This document shows positions 16,997-25,054 of a DNA stretch of 64,000 bases, piece after piece. Positions within the stretch are counted from its first letter, which is position 1. The number at the start of each line of letters is the position of its first letter. Origin of the DNA: Pseudomonadota bacterium (GTDB lineage: Bacteria; Pseudomonadota; Alphaproteobacteria; Rhodobacterales; Rhodobacteraceae); assembly GCA_020161655.1 (NCBI GenBank), contig JAIUPC010000007.1:310001-374000 (forward strand), in the 5' to 3' direction. The translations under genes and the position numbers were made by a program. The notes beneath the pieces are model-generated. The model worked only from the letters and a program-made list of their open reading frames with translations, searched no databases and was not told where the DNA came from.

Positions 16997-17929
16997 ATGA
17001 CGTTGAAGGGCATTCTTGCGGGGATGATGGTGGCATCGCTGGCCGCCGGGACGGCACAGGCCGATGGCGAGGCCTGCGCCAAGGTCCGCATCGGCGATGG
17101 CGGCTGGACCGACATCGCCTTCACCAACGCCACGGCAGAACTTCTGCTGAACGCGCTTGGCTATGAGACGGAGCAACTGCTCCTCGGGCTCGACGTGACC
17201 TATGTCAGTCTCCAGAACGGCCAGATCGACGTCTTCCAGGGCAACTGGCGCCCGGTGCAGGACGACCAGTACAAATCCTTCTTCGACAATGGCTATGTCG
17301 AGGTTCTGGGCCAGAACCTCGACGGGGCGAAATACACGCTGGTGGTGCCGGACTATGTCGCCGGGGCCGGCGTCAAGTCCTTTGCCGATCTCGCCAGCCA
17401 TCCCGATGAGTTCGGCAAGAGCATCTATGCGATCGAACCCGGCACCAACCAGATGCTGATCGACATGGTGGCGGCCGACCGCCACGGGCTTGGCGACTGG
17501 AGCGTCGTCGAATCGAGCGAGGCCGGCATGCTGTCGCAGGTCGCGCGCGCCATCGAGCGGAAGGAATGGATCGTGTTCCTTGGCTGGGCGCCGCATCCGA
17601 TGAACGTCAACTATGACATCACCTACCTGTCAGGCGGCGACATCGAATTCGGGCCGAACTTCGGTGGCGCGACCGTCCATACGCTGAGCCGGCCGGGCTA
17701 TGCCAAGGAATGTCCGAATGCGGCGAAGCTTTTCGCCAATCTCCTCTTCGACGTGGACTATGAAAACCAAGGCATGAACCGGATCATGACCGATGGCGAA
17801 AGCCCTGCGGATGCGGCGAAGGCGATGGTCGAGGCAGAACCTCATCGGCTTGACAGATGGCTTGACGGGGTGGCGACGCTTTCTGGCGAGCCGGGGCTGC
17901 CGGCGGTGCGCACGGCACTTGGCCTGTGA
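16997..17929 (+). CDS. choX: Choline ABC transporter substrate-binding protein
   Basis: This 310-residue protein is a periplasmic binding protein of the ChoX/ProX-like group that captures choline or betaine. It has a signal peptide (ILAGMMVASLAAGTAQADG), and the mature part contains VRIGDGGWTDIAFTNATAEL, DVFQGNWRPVQDD and FLGWAPHPMN, which hold aromatic residues of the cation box. I chose the ATG at 16997 because GGGGAGG lies just before it; the upstream frame gives a poor leader. The permease and ATPase genes choW and choV are absent; an alcohol dehydrogenase gene follows 11 bp later. Confidence 0.9.
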   Translation: MTLKGILAGMMVASLAAGTAQADGEACAKVRIGDGGWTDIAFTNATAELLLNALGYETEQLLLGLDVTYVSLQNGQIDVFQGNWRPVQDDQYKSFFDNGYVEVLGQNLDGAKYTLVVPDYVAGAGVKSFADLASHPDEFGKSIYAIEPGTNQMLIDMVAADRHGLGDWSVVESSEAGMLSQVARAIERKEWIVFLGWAPHPMNVNYDITYLSGGDIEFGPNFGGATVHTLSRPGYAKECPNAAKLFANLLFDVDYENQGMNRIMTDGESPADAAKAMVEAEPHRLDRWLDGVATLSGEPGLPAVRTALGL

Positions 17930-17940
17930 GGGGCGGCGTG

Positions 17941-18954
17941 ATGGCGGGAACCATGCAGGCAGCGGTGCTCGGCGGTTATGGCGCAGAGCTTGTCCTCGGT
18001 GCCGTACCGCGCCCGGTGCCAGGGCCGGGACAGATCCTGATCCGGCTCGAGGCGAGCGGTGTCTGCCATACCGATGTTCACATCTGGCAGGGGGCGGTCC
18101 GCCCGCCCCTGCCGCCCCTGCCCTTCATCCTTGGCCACGAAGGCGTGGGCGAGGTCGCGGCCCTTGGCGAGGGGGTCGAGGACTGGCGGATCGGTGAACG
18201 CGCCGGGGCGGCATGGATTCACGATACCTGCGGCACCTGCCCCGAATGCCGGTCGGGGCATGAGAGCTTTTGCCAGAACCACCGCGCGCATGGGCTGAAC
18301 GTCCCCGGCACCTTCGCCGAGTTTGTCGTGGCGGATGCCCGCTTTGCCGCCCGTGTGCCCGATGGCGATGCGGCGGTCCTTGCGCCCTTGATGTGCGCGG
18401 GGCTGACGGCACTTGGCGCCATCGACCGGGCCGACCTGAAGCCGGGCGAATGCTGCGCCGTCTTCGGCTGCGGCGGCCTTGGGCAATATGCCGTGCAACT
18501 GGCCCAAAGGCGCGGGGCTGAGGTCATCGCGGTTGACCGCGATCCGGCAAAGCTCGCAACGAGCCGCCGCAACGGTGCGACGCAGACGCTCGATGCCGCC
18601 GACACCGGGGCGCTGGAGGCGCTGGCGGCGCGCGCCGATGTCTGCATCAATTTCGCGCCGACGACCGCCACCTGGGCGCCGATGCTGACGCTTCTCCGGC
18701 CAAGAGGCCGGCTGATCGCGGCGGCGATGGTGGCCGAGCCGGTGCCACTTAACCAGGAATGGCTGACCGCCAGCGGCGTGACGATCACCGGGACATCGGT
18801 CGGAACTCGCACGCAAATGGCGGATTTGATGCGCGAGGAGGTCGAACGGCCTCTGGCCGCCGAAGTGACCGAGATCACGCTTGCCGAGACGACCGAAGCG
18901 CTCCGTGCTCTCCACGCGGGCAGGGCACCCGGCCGCTTTTCGATCAGGTTCTGA
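17941..18954 (+). CDS. Zinc-dependent alcohol dehydrogenase (MDR family)
   Basis: This 337-residue protein is a medium-chain dehydrogenase that oxidises an alcohol with NAD(P). The catalytic zinc ligands are visible in GVCHTDVHIW (Cys), ILGHEGVGEV (His) and LMCAGLTAL (Cys). The structural zinc site is CGTCPECRSGHESFC. The Rossmann motif is GCGGLGQYA. I chose ATG 17941 over a second ATG at 17953 because GAGGGG sits before it. It follows the choline-binding protein by 11 bp and so is probably cotranscribed and under BetI-type control; an alcohol derived from choline metabolism is one possible substrate, but this is speculation. Confidence 0.9.
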   Translation: MAGTMQAAVLGGYGAELVLGAVPRPVPGPGQILIRLEASGVCHTDVHIWQGAVRPPLPPLPFILGHEGVGEVAALGEGVEDWRIGERAGAAWIHDTCGTCPECRSGHESFCQNHRAHGLNVPGTFAEFVVADARFAARVPDGDAAVLAPLMCAGLTALGAIDRADLKPGECCAVFGCGGLGQYAVQLAQRRGAEVIAVDRDPAKLATSRRNGATQTLDAADTGALEALAARADVCINFAPTTATWAPMLTLLRPRGRLIAAAMVAEPVPLNQEWLTASGVTITGTSVGTRTQMADLMREEVERPLAAEVTEITLAETTEALRALHAGRAPGRFSIRF

Positions 18955-18998
18955 CGCGGGACCCGGCCCGTGCTATGATCGGGGCGGGAGGCAATGCC

Positions 18999-19277
18999 AT
19001 GCGCGAGATCGCCTTTTCCATCCGCGTCACCGGCCATGTGCAGGGCGTCGCCTACCGCGCCTGGTGCCGGGGGGCGGCGCTGGAGCGGGACCTGCGCGGC
19101 TGGGTGCGCAATCGCGGTGACGGTTCGGTCGAGGCGCTGGTCGCGGGGCCGGAGGACCGGGTGCAGGACATGGTGACGGCGATGGGCGAAGGTCCGGGGG
19201 CGGCGCGGGTGACGGATGTCTGGACGGAGCCGGCGGACCCGGCTTCGGTGCCGGCGGGGTTCGATATCCGGGGTTGA
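18999..19277 (+). CDS. acyP: Acylphosphatase
   Basis: This 92-residue protein is an acylphosphatase, which hydrolyses carboxyl-phosphate bonds. The signature RVTGHVQGVAYRAW contains the catalytic arginine, and GWVRNRGDGSVEAL contains the catalytic asparagine. The length is the family norm. I chose ATG 18999 because GGGAGG lies eight bases upstream; an in-frame ATG at 18975 would add eight residues. It follows the alcohol dehydrogenase by 44 bp and probably shares its transcript, although a functional link is not evident. Confidence 0.95.
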   Translation: MREIAFSIRVTGHVQGVAYRAWCRGAALERDLRGWVRNRGDGSVEALVAGPEDRVQDMVTAMGEGPGAARVTDVWTEPADPASVPAGFDIRG

Positions 19278-19290
19278 TGGCTGGGAGGCA

Positions 19291-19827
19291 CTAGCCGTAA
19301 GGGGAATCCGGCGGTGCGAAAAGATCGCGCTGCGGGTTCGGCGGCAAGGGGTAATGCTCCTTGATTTCGTCCCAGAGGTTCCATTCCGCGACGATGCCGT
19401 CCGCTGTGTTCTGCTGCACCAGCACCAGACAGAACAACCGAACCAGCCGCGGATTGTCGAGGCACCAGAGAGTGCATTCCGCTATCGCCCAGTCGTGCCA
19501 CTGCTGTCTCAGCCGGTCGAGATCGGACATTCCCGGCAACATGGGGTCCGGCAGGTGTCCGCTGTACCGCCAGTATGCTGCCATATGCGCATAGGTGACA
19601 TAGAGGGTCCTGAAATCGAAGTTTTTCTCGTCCCGAAGGCACTGGGCTGCGGCATCGTCGTCGCGGTCAAGGACCTTTGCCGCGCGAAGGTAGAAGTCGG
19701 CGCAAAGCCCTGCCATGCGAGACAGCGCATCCCAAGGATTGTGCATCTGCAGGTCACGAAGTTCGTGCCAATCGTCGCCGGGAAAACTCGGCAGCGTCCG
19801 TGGTTCATAGGGCTCATAGGCCGCCAT
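19291..19827 (-). CDS. Hypothetical protein (178 aa)
   Basis: I do not recognise this family. The protein starts MAAYEPYEPRTLPSFPGDDW and is soluble, rich in Trp, Tyr and Leu (for example YVTYAHMAAYWRYSGHLPDP and ECTLWCLDNPRLVRLF), and ends with a Pro-rich tail. No signal peptide or membrane segment is apparent. The ATG at 19827 is preceded closely by GAGGAG; a GTG three codons earlier is possible. It starts six bases downstream of the stop of the Lrp-type regulator, suggesting one transcript with that gene. Confidence 0.65.
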   Translation of the reverse strand: MAAYEPYEPRTLPSFPGDDWHELRDLQMHNPWDALSRMAGLCADFYLRAAKVLDRDDDAAAQCLRDEKNFDFRTLYVTYAHMAAYWRYSGHLPDPMLPGMSDLDRLRQQWHDWAIAECTLWCLDNPRLVRLFCLVLVQQNTADGIVAEWNLWDEIKEHYPLPPNPQRDLFAPPDSPYG

Positions 19828-19832
19828 ACTCC

Positions 19833-20288
19833 TCACCCCACCGGCAGCACATGGCGCTTGACCATCGTCCTCAGCGCAAAGCTTGACCTTGTGGAGCGGA
19901 TGCCGGGGACGCGCATCAGCTTTTCCTCAAGGAAGCGGTCGAAATCGGCAAGGTCCGCGGCCACCACCCGCATCAGGATGTCGCGGGAGCCGGTCATCAG
20001 GTGGCATTCCATCACCCGGTCGAAACCGCGGATGGCGCGTTCGAAGGCGTCGATGGCATCCTTCGACTGGCTGTCAAGCTCGACCCAGATGAAGACCGAG
20101 ATGGCAAGCCCGATCCGGGCCTGGTCGATCCTGGCGCCATAGCCCTCGATCACGCCATCGGCCTCAAGCCTCGCGAGCCTGCGGGCGCAGGGCGTCGGCG
20201 ACAGGCCGATCGCGGCGGCGAGGTCGGTGACGCTTTGCCGCCCGTCCCTTTGCAGGGCGGCAAGAATCCTGCCGTCGAGCGCATCCAT
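19833..20288 (-). CDS. Lrp/AsnC family transcriptional regulator
   Basis: This 151-residue protein has the Lrp/AsnC plan. An N-terminal winged helix-turn-helix (LDGRILAALQRDGRQSVTDL, AAAIGLSPTPCARRLARLE) is followed by the RAM ligand-binding domain (VFIWVELDSQSKDAIDAFE, CHLMTGSRDILMRVV). Such proteins sense amino acids and often control an adjacent metabolic gene. It is divergent from a branched-chain/aromatic amino acid dehydrogenase gene 132 bp away, so it probably regulates that gene in response to its substrate, as is usual for bkdR-like regulators. Confidence 0.93.
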   Translation of the reverse strand: MDALDGRILAALQRDGRQSVTDLAAAIGLSPTPCARRLARLEADGVIEGYGARIDQARIGLAISVFIWVELDSQSKDAIDAFERAIRGFDRVMECHLMTGSRDILMRVVAADLADFDRFLEEKLMRVPGIRSTRSSFALRTMVKRHVLPVG

Positions 20289-20420
20289 GGAGGTTTTCCC
20301 TATCCGATGGCTTGTTTGTGGTGACTAACTCTACCTTGCCGCGCCACGGCGCGCAACTTCGCCGAAAACCGCTCTTCCCGGAGTGGTATCCTCTTTCCGA
20401 GGAGCATCAGGGAGAGTTCC

Positions 20421-21470
20421 ATGCAGATCACCGCCATCGCCACCCAGACCCACGAAGAGGTCTACCGCGTCACCGATGCGGCCACGGGTCTTCTGGGCTT
20501 CATCGCCGTCCATTCGACCACGCTCGGCCCGGCGGCGGGTGGCCTCAGGATGCGGACCTACCGCGACGAGGCGGAGGCGCTGGAGGATGTGCTGCGGCTT
20601 TCGCGCGGGATGAGCCTCAAGAACGCGGCGGCGGACCTGCCCTTGGGCGGCGGCAAGGCGGTGATCCTCGGCGATCCGGCCCGCGAAAAGACCCCGGAAC
20701 TCTTGCGCGCCATGGGCCGCGCGGTCGAAAGCCTGAAAGGCCGCTACTGGACCGCCGAAGACATGGGGATGAGCACGGATGACATGGGCGTGCTGGCTGG
20801 CGAAACCGGCTTTGTCGCCGGTCTGGCCGGCGGCGCCTTTGCCAGCGGCGATCCCTCGCCGGTGACGGCGAAGGGCGTCTTCAACGCGATCCGCCTTTCC
20901 GCCGCCCGCCGGCTCGGCTCTGCCGATCTTGCCGGCCGCCGCGTGGCGCTGCAGGGCCTTGGCCATGTCGGCGGCGCGCTGGCGACCCTTCTGCATGGTG
21001 CGGGCGCGCGGCTCATCGTCAGCGACATCGACGCCGCCCGCACCGCCCGCGCCGCCGGGAGCCTTGGCGCCGAGGTGGTGCCGGGCGAGATGATCCACGC
21101 CGCCGAGGCCGAGATCTTCGCGCCCTGCGCCATCGGCGCGATCCTGAACCCCCGCTCGATCCCCGAACTGCGCGCCAGCATCGTCGCCGGCGCCGCCAAC
21201 AACCAGCTTGCCACGCCCGAGGATGGCCGTGTCCTGCATGCGCGCGGCATCCTCTATGCGCCCGATTTCGTCGCCAATGGCGGCGGCATCATCAATGTCG
21301 CAGCCGAGATCCTGCGCATCGCCGACCGTGGCCCCTGGGTGGAGCAGAAGCTCGCTGCCCTCGACGCCACGCTCGGCGCCGTCTTCGACACCGCCCGGCG
21401 CGAGAACCGCGCGCCGAGCGATGTGGCCGAAGCGGTGGCCGAGGCCCGCATCCGCGCCGAAGCCGCCTGA
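20421..21470 (+). CDS. Leucine/valine/phenylalanine-type amino acid dehydrogenase
   Basis: This 349-residue protein belongs to the Glu/Leu/Phe/Val dehydrogenase family, which reversibly deaminates amino acids with NAD. The N-terminal catalytic domain has GPAAGGLRMRTY, the lysine-bearing LPLGGGKAVI and the TAEDMGMS segment. The Rossmann domain has ALQGLGHVGGAL and the VSDID motif that favours NAD. Length matches the leucine and phenylalanine dehydrogenases rather than glutamate dehydrogenase. The divergent Lrp regulator supports an amino acid-degrading role. Which amino acid is preferred cannot be read here. Confidence 0.92.
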   Translation: MQITAIATQTHEEVYRVTDAATGLLGFIAVHSTTLGPAAGGLRMRTYRDEAEALEDVLRLSRGMSLKNAAADLPLGGGKAVILGDPAREKTPELLRAMGRAVESLKGRYWTAEDMGMSTDDMGVLAGETGFVAGLAGGAFASGDPSPVTAKGVFNAIRLSAARRLGSADLAGRRVALQGLGHVGGALATLLHGAGARLIVSDIDAARTARAAGSLGAEVVPGEMIHAAEAEIFAPCAIGAILNPRSIPELRASIVAGAANNQLATPEDGRVLHARGILYAPDFVANGGGIINVAAEILRIADRGPWVEQKLAALDATLGAVFDTARRENRAPSDVAEAVAEARIRAEAA

Positions 21471-21511
21471 AAAACGAAACGCGGGGGGCACAACCTGAAG
21501 GTTGCCCCCGC
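21470..21511 (-). terminator. Terminator-like hairpin read on the minus strand
   Basis: Arms CGCGGGGG and CCCCCGCG, extended inward by CAACC/GGTTG around TGAA, are followed on the minus strand by GTTTCGTTTTTC. On the plus strand there is no T tract, so it is not an ordinary terminator for the dehydrogenase gene. No minus-strand gene ends here, which makes its orientation odd. Confidence 0.55.
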
Positions 21512-21595
21512 GCCGCGACGTTGGCATACTCCGCCGCCGAGAAGGGTCGCCCGAACGGCCCCCGCCTGAACAGGAACGGATGACGAGGGTAAGCC

Positions 21596-21898
21596 ATGCG
21601 CGCAATCTTGCCGCTTGCAGGTACTATGACGATTTTTGCGACCATGTCGGTCGCCGGACCGGTGGGCAGCGCCTGCCTCAGTTCCGGTCGGAGCGTGAGC
21701 CAGCCGCTTTGCGCCTGTATCCAGAATGTCGCCGACATGACGCTGGACGGCCGCGACCAGAAACTCGCGGCGCGGCTGATGGCCGATCCGGAGAAGGCCG
21801 AGGAGATCCGCGTCTCCGACAGCTCGCGCAACAAGGACTTCTGGGCGCGCTATCAAGGCTTCGCCGATGCCGCAGGAACGCTCTGCGTCGCGGGCTGA
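21596..21898 (+). CDS. Small secreted protein of unknown function
   Basis: This 100-residue protein has an N-terminal signal peptide (MRAILPLAGTMTIFATMSVAG) and a small mature part with four cysteines (C27, C38, C40, C97). The segment CACIQNVADMTLDGRDQKLAARLMADPEKAEEIR resembles a Rhodobacteraceae family that databases often label arginine transporter without good reason. The probable location is the periplasm. The start ATG follows a GAGG sequence by about seven bases. Its end overlaps the first codons of the sirtuin gene by 32 bp in a different frame, if that start is right. Confidence 0.75.
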   Translation: MRAILPLAGTMTIFATMSVAGPVGSACLSSGRSVSQPLCACIQNVADMTLDGRDQKLAARLMADPEKAEEIRVSDSSRNKDFWARYQGFADAAGTLCVAG

Positions 21899-22613
21899 GT
21901 CAGCCTTGGCCGGGACGGCGCGAAAGCCGGTCGTCATCCTGACGGGCGCGGGCATCTCCGCCGAAAGCGGGCTCGGCACCTTCCGCGATGTGGGCGGCCT
22001 CTGGTCGCGCTACGACTGGCGTGATCTGGCGACGCCCGAGGGTTTCGCCCGCGATCCGGGCTTCGTCCTCGAGTTCTACAACTGGCGGCGGGAACGGGTG
22101 CGCGAAGCCAGCCCGAATGCCGCGCATCTGGCGCTCGCCCGGCTGGCGCGTGACTACGGCGGGCCGGTCACGCTCATCACGCAGAATGTCGACGACCTGC
22201 ACGAACGCGCCGGCCAGAGGGGCGTCATCCACATGCACGGCACCCACCTGACAGCACTTTGCGCCGCCTGCGGCCACCGCTGGCCCGCGCCCGAGGTGAT
22301 GCACCCGCGCGACCCCTGCCCGGCCTGCGCCGCCCCGAAGGCCCGGCCCGATGTGGTCTGGTTCGGCGAAACGCCCTATCACATGGAGAGGATCGCCGAA
22401 GCTTTGGCAAAGGCCGCGCTCTTCGTCTCGATCGGCACCTCGGGCACGGTTTATCCGGCGGCGGGCTTTGCCGCCCGCGCCCGTGCCGCTGGCGCGCGAA
22501 CCGTCGAGTTGAACCTCGAACCCTCGGAGAACAAGAGCCTTTTCAATGAGGCGTGCCACGGCCCGGCCAGCGAGATCGTGCCCCAATGGGTCGACGGCCT
22601 TCTTGCGGACTGA
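21867..22613 (+). CDS. cobB: NAD-dependent protein deacylase (sirtuin, CobB type)
   Basis: This protein of up to 248 residues removes acyl groups from lysines using NAD. The NAD site is LTGAGISAESGLGTFR and TQNVDDLH, the catalytic histidine is H124 in HMHGT, and four zinc cysteines are C132, C135, C151 and C154. Tyr71 and Arg74 (FYNWRR) match the Y-x-x-R pair that lets CobB/SIRT5-type enzymes remove succinyl and malonyl groups. The ATG at 21867 overlaps the preceding gene by 32 bp; a TTG at 21906 would avoid this and still keep the whole domain, so the start is uncertain. Confidence 0.93.
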   Translation: MPQERSASRAESALAGTARKPVVILTGAGISAESGLGTFRDVGGLWSRYDWRDLATPEGFARDPGFVLEFYNWRRERVREASPNAAHLALARLARDYGGPVTLITQNVDDLHERAGQRGVIHMHGTHLTALCAACGHRWPAPEVMHPRDPCPACAAPKARPDVVWFGETPYHMERIAEALAKAALFVSIGTSGTVYPAAGFAARARAAGARTVELNLEPSENKSLFNEACHGPASEIVPQWVDGLLAD

Positions 22614-22616
22614 CCC

Positions 22617-22642
22617 CTGCTTCTTCGTTGCGAAAATACCCC
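22617..22642 (+). repeat. 26-bp dispersed repeat, copy A
   Basis: The sequence from 22617 contains CTTCTTCGTTGCGAAAATAC and is identical over 26 bp to 42743-42768. Both copies begin within a few bases after the stop codon of a plus-strand gene (sirtuin here, rimO there) and are followed by GC-rich hairpin sequence. Related, diverged versions lie near 32371-32403 and 60352-60385. Confidence 0.8.
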
Positions 22643-22686
22643 GGGGGAGACGCCGCGCCAGCGGCGGCGGGGGCAGCGCCCCTTTC

Positions 22687-23238
22687 CTACCGGAAGGCGG
22701 GCCCATGCGCCCAGATGGTCAGCGACCAGCGTTCGCCCGCTGTCACCGGCGTCACCCGATGCAAGTGAAAGCTCGGGAAGATCGTCGCCGCCCCGCGCGC
22801 CGCAGCCGCCTGGCGGACATTGCCATCGGGCCAGACTTCCAGAATGCCGCCCTCATAGGACGAAGGCTCCGACAGCTGCACCACCATGGTCAGCTTCCGC
22901 CGCGCCGCCACGGCACCGGCGCCGATGTCGGAATGCCAGCCGAAATGCCCCGCCCGCTCCGCGCCGTAGCGCGCCACCTGGGCGCTTTCGGCGAAATCGG
23001 TGAGGGCGAAATCGAAGGCCTCGCGGTTGGCGCGGGCGACGGTCTCGACGATGCGGTCCATCACCCATTCCGCGCCGGGGCGTTCATCAAGCCAGGCAAG
23101 CTCGGCGCGGCGGATCGCCGGGTCGGCCACATTCTTCACAAGCCCCGCCTCGTCAAGCGGGCGCGACTGCGCCAACTCGATGATGCGGTCGCAGTCCTCA
23201 GGCGAGAAGGCCCCGTTGAGGGTGAATGGGGTCAGCAC
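22687..23238 (-). CDS. PKHD-type 2-oxoglutarate/Fe(II) hydroxylase
   Basis: This 183-residue protein is a small 2-oxoglutarate-dependent oxygenase of the prolyl 4-hydroxylase-like PKHD type. The iron ligands are the H-x-D in FGWHSDIGAG and the distal His in FPSFHLHRVTPV, followed by the 2-oxoglutarate-binding Arg in GERWSLTIWAHGP. I chose a GTG start at 23238, because GAGGAGG lies seven bases before it and the domain begins TPFTLNGAFSPEDC. The longer frame runs into the remains of the PCuAC gene. E. coli YbiX is a comparable protein, linked to iron or reactive oxygen metabolism; the substrate is unknown. Confidence 0.88.
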   Translation of the reverse strand: MLTPFTLNGAFSPEDCDRIIELAQSRPLDEAGLVKNVADPAIRRAELAWLDERPGAEWVMDRIVETVARANREAFDFALTDFAESAQVARYGAERAGHFGWHSDIGAGAVAARRKLTMVVQLSEPSSYEGGILEVWPDGNVRQAAAARGAATIFPSFHLHRVTPVTAGERWSLTIWAHGPAFR

Positions 23239-23293
23239 GGGGGAAACCTCCTCGGGTATGGGCAGGGCCGTCCGGGCGGCCCCGGCGGTGGTC

Positions 23294-23590
23294 TTACTCG
23301 GCATTGTCGACGGGGATGTCCACCGCGATCTTGCCCGCATGTTCGAAGGTCAGTGTCACCGTCACCGTGCCGCCCTTCTTCACCGCGCGGGTCAGGCCGA
23401 TGAACATCAAATGATCGCCGACAGGCGCAAGCTCATGCGTTTCGCCGGGGGGGAATGGCTATCCATCTTCCGGACCCAGCATCCGCATGGTGCCGTCCGC
23501 GCTCGCCGCGTGTGACTGCCGCCCGACACTCTCTGCCGCGTCGGATCTGACGCGGGCGAATGCGCCGGCGGGAGGAAGCGTCAAACACCC
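23294..23590 (-). pseudogene. Decayed PCuAC copper chaperone
   Basis: Translating the minus strand ending at the TAA 23294-23296 gives a clear PCuAC C-terminus. It includes GDHLMFIGLTRAVKKGGTV, then TVTLTFEHAGKIAVDIPVDN, the periplasmic copper-delivery domain with its HLM motif. An in-frame TAG interrupts it after MLGPEDG, upstream residues (VRSDAAESVGRQ, SADGTMRM) remain in the same frame, and the first half of the domain, the signal peptide and a start codon are missing. The family normally needs about 150 residues; roughly 95 are left. It therefore looks like a truncated, stop-containing relic between rpmB and the hydroxylase gene. Confidence 0.8.
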
Positions 23591-23619
23591 GACGCGCGCA
23601 AGGGTCGCGGCGCCGGCAA

Positions 23620-23644
23620 ACGAAAAGCCCCGCCGAAGCGGGGC
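23620..23644 (-). terminator. rpmB terminator
   Basis: On the minus strand GCCCCGC-TTCG-GCGGGGC is followed by TTTTCG, 25 bp after the rpmB stop. It is a standard intrinsic terminator. Confidence 0.85.
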
Positions 23645-23669
23645 CGGATCGGTCTTGAAGGCAAGCGCC

Positions 23670-23954
23670 TCAGGCGGCTTTGGCCTTGGCGATGTCCTTC
23701 TTGATCTTCAGCGCGCCGGAGGACAGTTCGTCATCCTTCGCCTTGGCGAGGAAGGCGTCGAGCCCGCCGCGGTGGTCGACCGAGCGGAGCGCCGCAGCCG
23801 AGATGCGCAGCTTGAAGGACTGGCCGAGCACATCCGAGATCAGGGTCACATCGTTCAGGTTCGGCAGGAAGCGGCGGCGCGTCTTGTTGTTCGCGTGGCT
23901 CACGTTGTTGCCCGACATCGGGCCCTTACCGGTCAGTTCGCAAACGCGAGACAT
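23670..23954 (-). CDS. rpmB: 50S ribosomal protein L28
   Basis: This 94-residue protein is ribosomal protein L28 of the large subunit. It begins [20 protein letters not shown], the characteristic opening, followed by [13 protein letters not shown] and a lysine-rich tail. I chose the ATG at 23954 for this reason; the longer frame adds 35 unrelated residues. A clear terminator follows, so it is transcribed alone. Confidence 0.98.
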   Translation of the reverse strand: MSRVCELTGKGPMSGNNVSHANNKTRRRFLPNLNDVTLISDVLGQSFKLRISAAALRSVDHRGGLDAFLAKAKDDELSSGALKIKKDIAKAKAA

Positions 23955-24117
23955 GGGGGTCTTCCTTATTCTCTCAGGCCATCCGGCCCGGCATCCGACA
24001 ACATCTATGGGCGCCGCAAGCGCAGCCCCCGGAATTCCGTCCGCGCCGTTTACGTCCATTGCCGGGCGGCGTCAAGCGATTCATCCCCCATCGCCGCGGC
24101 CAATTCCATCCCCGCCG

Positions 24118-25050
24118 CTACGGCAGGATCTGTTCCAGCCGCCCCGGCGTGCCGGGGGGTGCGAATTCCAGCATATCGGCCAGAAGCCAGTCGCGAAAGG
24201 CGCGGACGGCGGGGTTGTTGCGCTTGTGCTCGGGGTAGACGAGGTAGACCGAATGGTTGTTGACCATCGTGCCGCCGAAGGGCTGGATCAGGTCGCCGCT
24301 TTCGATGAGGTCGCGAAAGTAGAGCGGCGACAGGAGAGCCGCCCCCTCGCCCTGCCGCGCAAGCTGTACGGTCAGAAGCTGCGATTGCAGCACCGACTGG
24401 CGGACCTCTGAGGGTGGTGGCGCCGGCAGGCCGCAGGCTTCGAACCAGTGCGCCCAGACCGGAAAGTCCGGGTCGATGCGCGGGGCTTCCAGAAGATCGG
24501 CCGGCCTCAGCGGCAGTCCGTAGCGTTCGACGTAGGCGCGGGAGATGAAGGGCGTCAGCCCCGGCCGAAAGAGGAAATGCGCGACGAGGCCCGGCCAGAC
24601 CCCGAGGCCGGAGCGGATGCCGACGGTCGCCTCACCCTTCACCAGATCAACGGCGCGGTTGTCGACATCGACGCGCAGCGACACGTCCGGGTGGCTGATC
24701 TGGAAGCGGCCAAGCCTCGGCGCCAGCACCGTCATCGCGAAAACGGGGAGCGCGCTCAGGGTCAGCGTCCCCTGATTGGCCTTCCGCGCCTCGGCAAAGG
24801 CGCTGCGCAGGAGGTCGAGCGCCTCGCCGGCGCGGCGGGCAAGATCGGCGCCTTCGGGGGTCAGCTCCACCCCCCGCGCACGGCGGAGGAAGAGGGGCGC
24901 GCCGATCCGGTCTTCAAGCTGCTTGATCTGATAGCTGACCGCCGCCTGCGTCAGGCCAAGCTCATCGCCCGCGGCGGTGAAATTGCCTTGCCGGGCCGCC
25001 GCCTCGAAGGCGCGGATGGCGGAAAGGGGCGGAAGCGGCAGGTCGGGCAT
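24118..25050 (-). CDS. LysR-family transcriptional regulator (GcvA-like)
   Basis: This 310-residue protein has an N-terminal LysR helix-turn-helix (LSAIRAFEAAARQGNFTAAG, DELGLTQAAVSYQIKQLEDR) and a periplasmic-binding-like effector domain. The opening LPPLSAIRAFEAAA and the sequence of the effector part are like GcvA-type regulators. It is divergent from a small DUF1127-like gene and the nitrile hydratase operon. A dyad with ATAAG/CTTAT ends lies five bases before its start codon, the normal place for LysR autoregulation. The effector is unknown; a nitrile or amide is possible from context only. Confidence 0.92.
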   Translation of the reverse strand: MPDLPLPPLSAIRAFEAAARQGNFTAAGDELGLTQAAVSYQIKQLEDRIGAPLFLRRARGVELTPEGADLARRAGEALDLLRSAFAEARKANQGTLTLSALPVFAMTVLAPRLGRFQISHPDVSLRVDVDNRAVDLVKGEATVGIRSGLGVWPGLVAHFLFRPGLTPFISRAYVERYGLPLRPADLLEAPRIDPDFPVWAHWFEACGLPAPPPSEVRQSVLQSQLLTVQLARQGEGAALLSPLYFRDLIESGDLIQPFGGTMVNNHSVYLVYPEHKRNNPAVRAFRDWLLADMLEFAPPGTPGRLEQILP

Positions 25051-25054
25051 CGCG

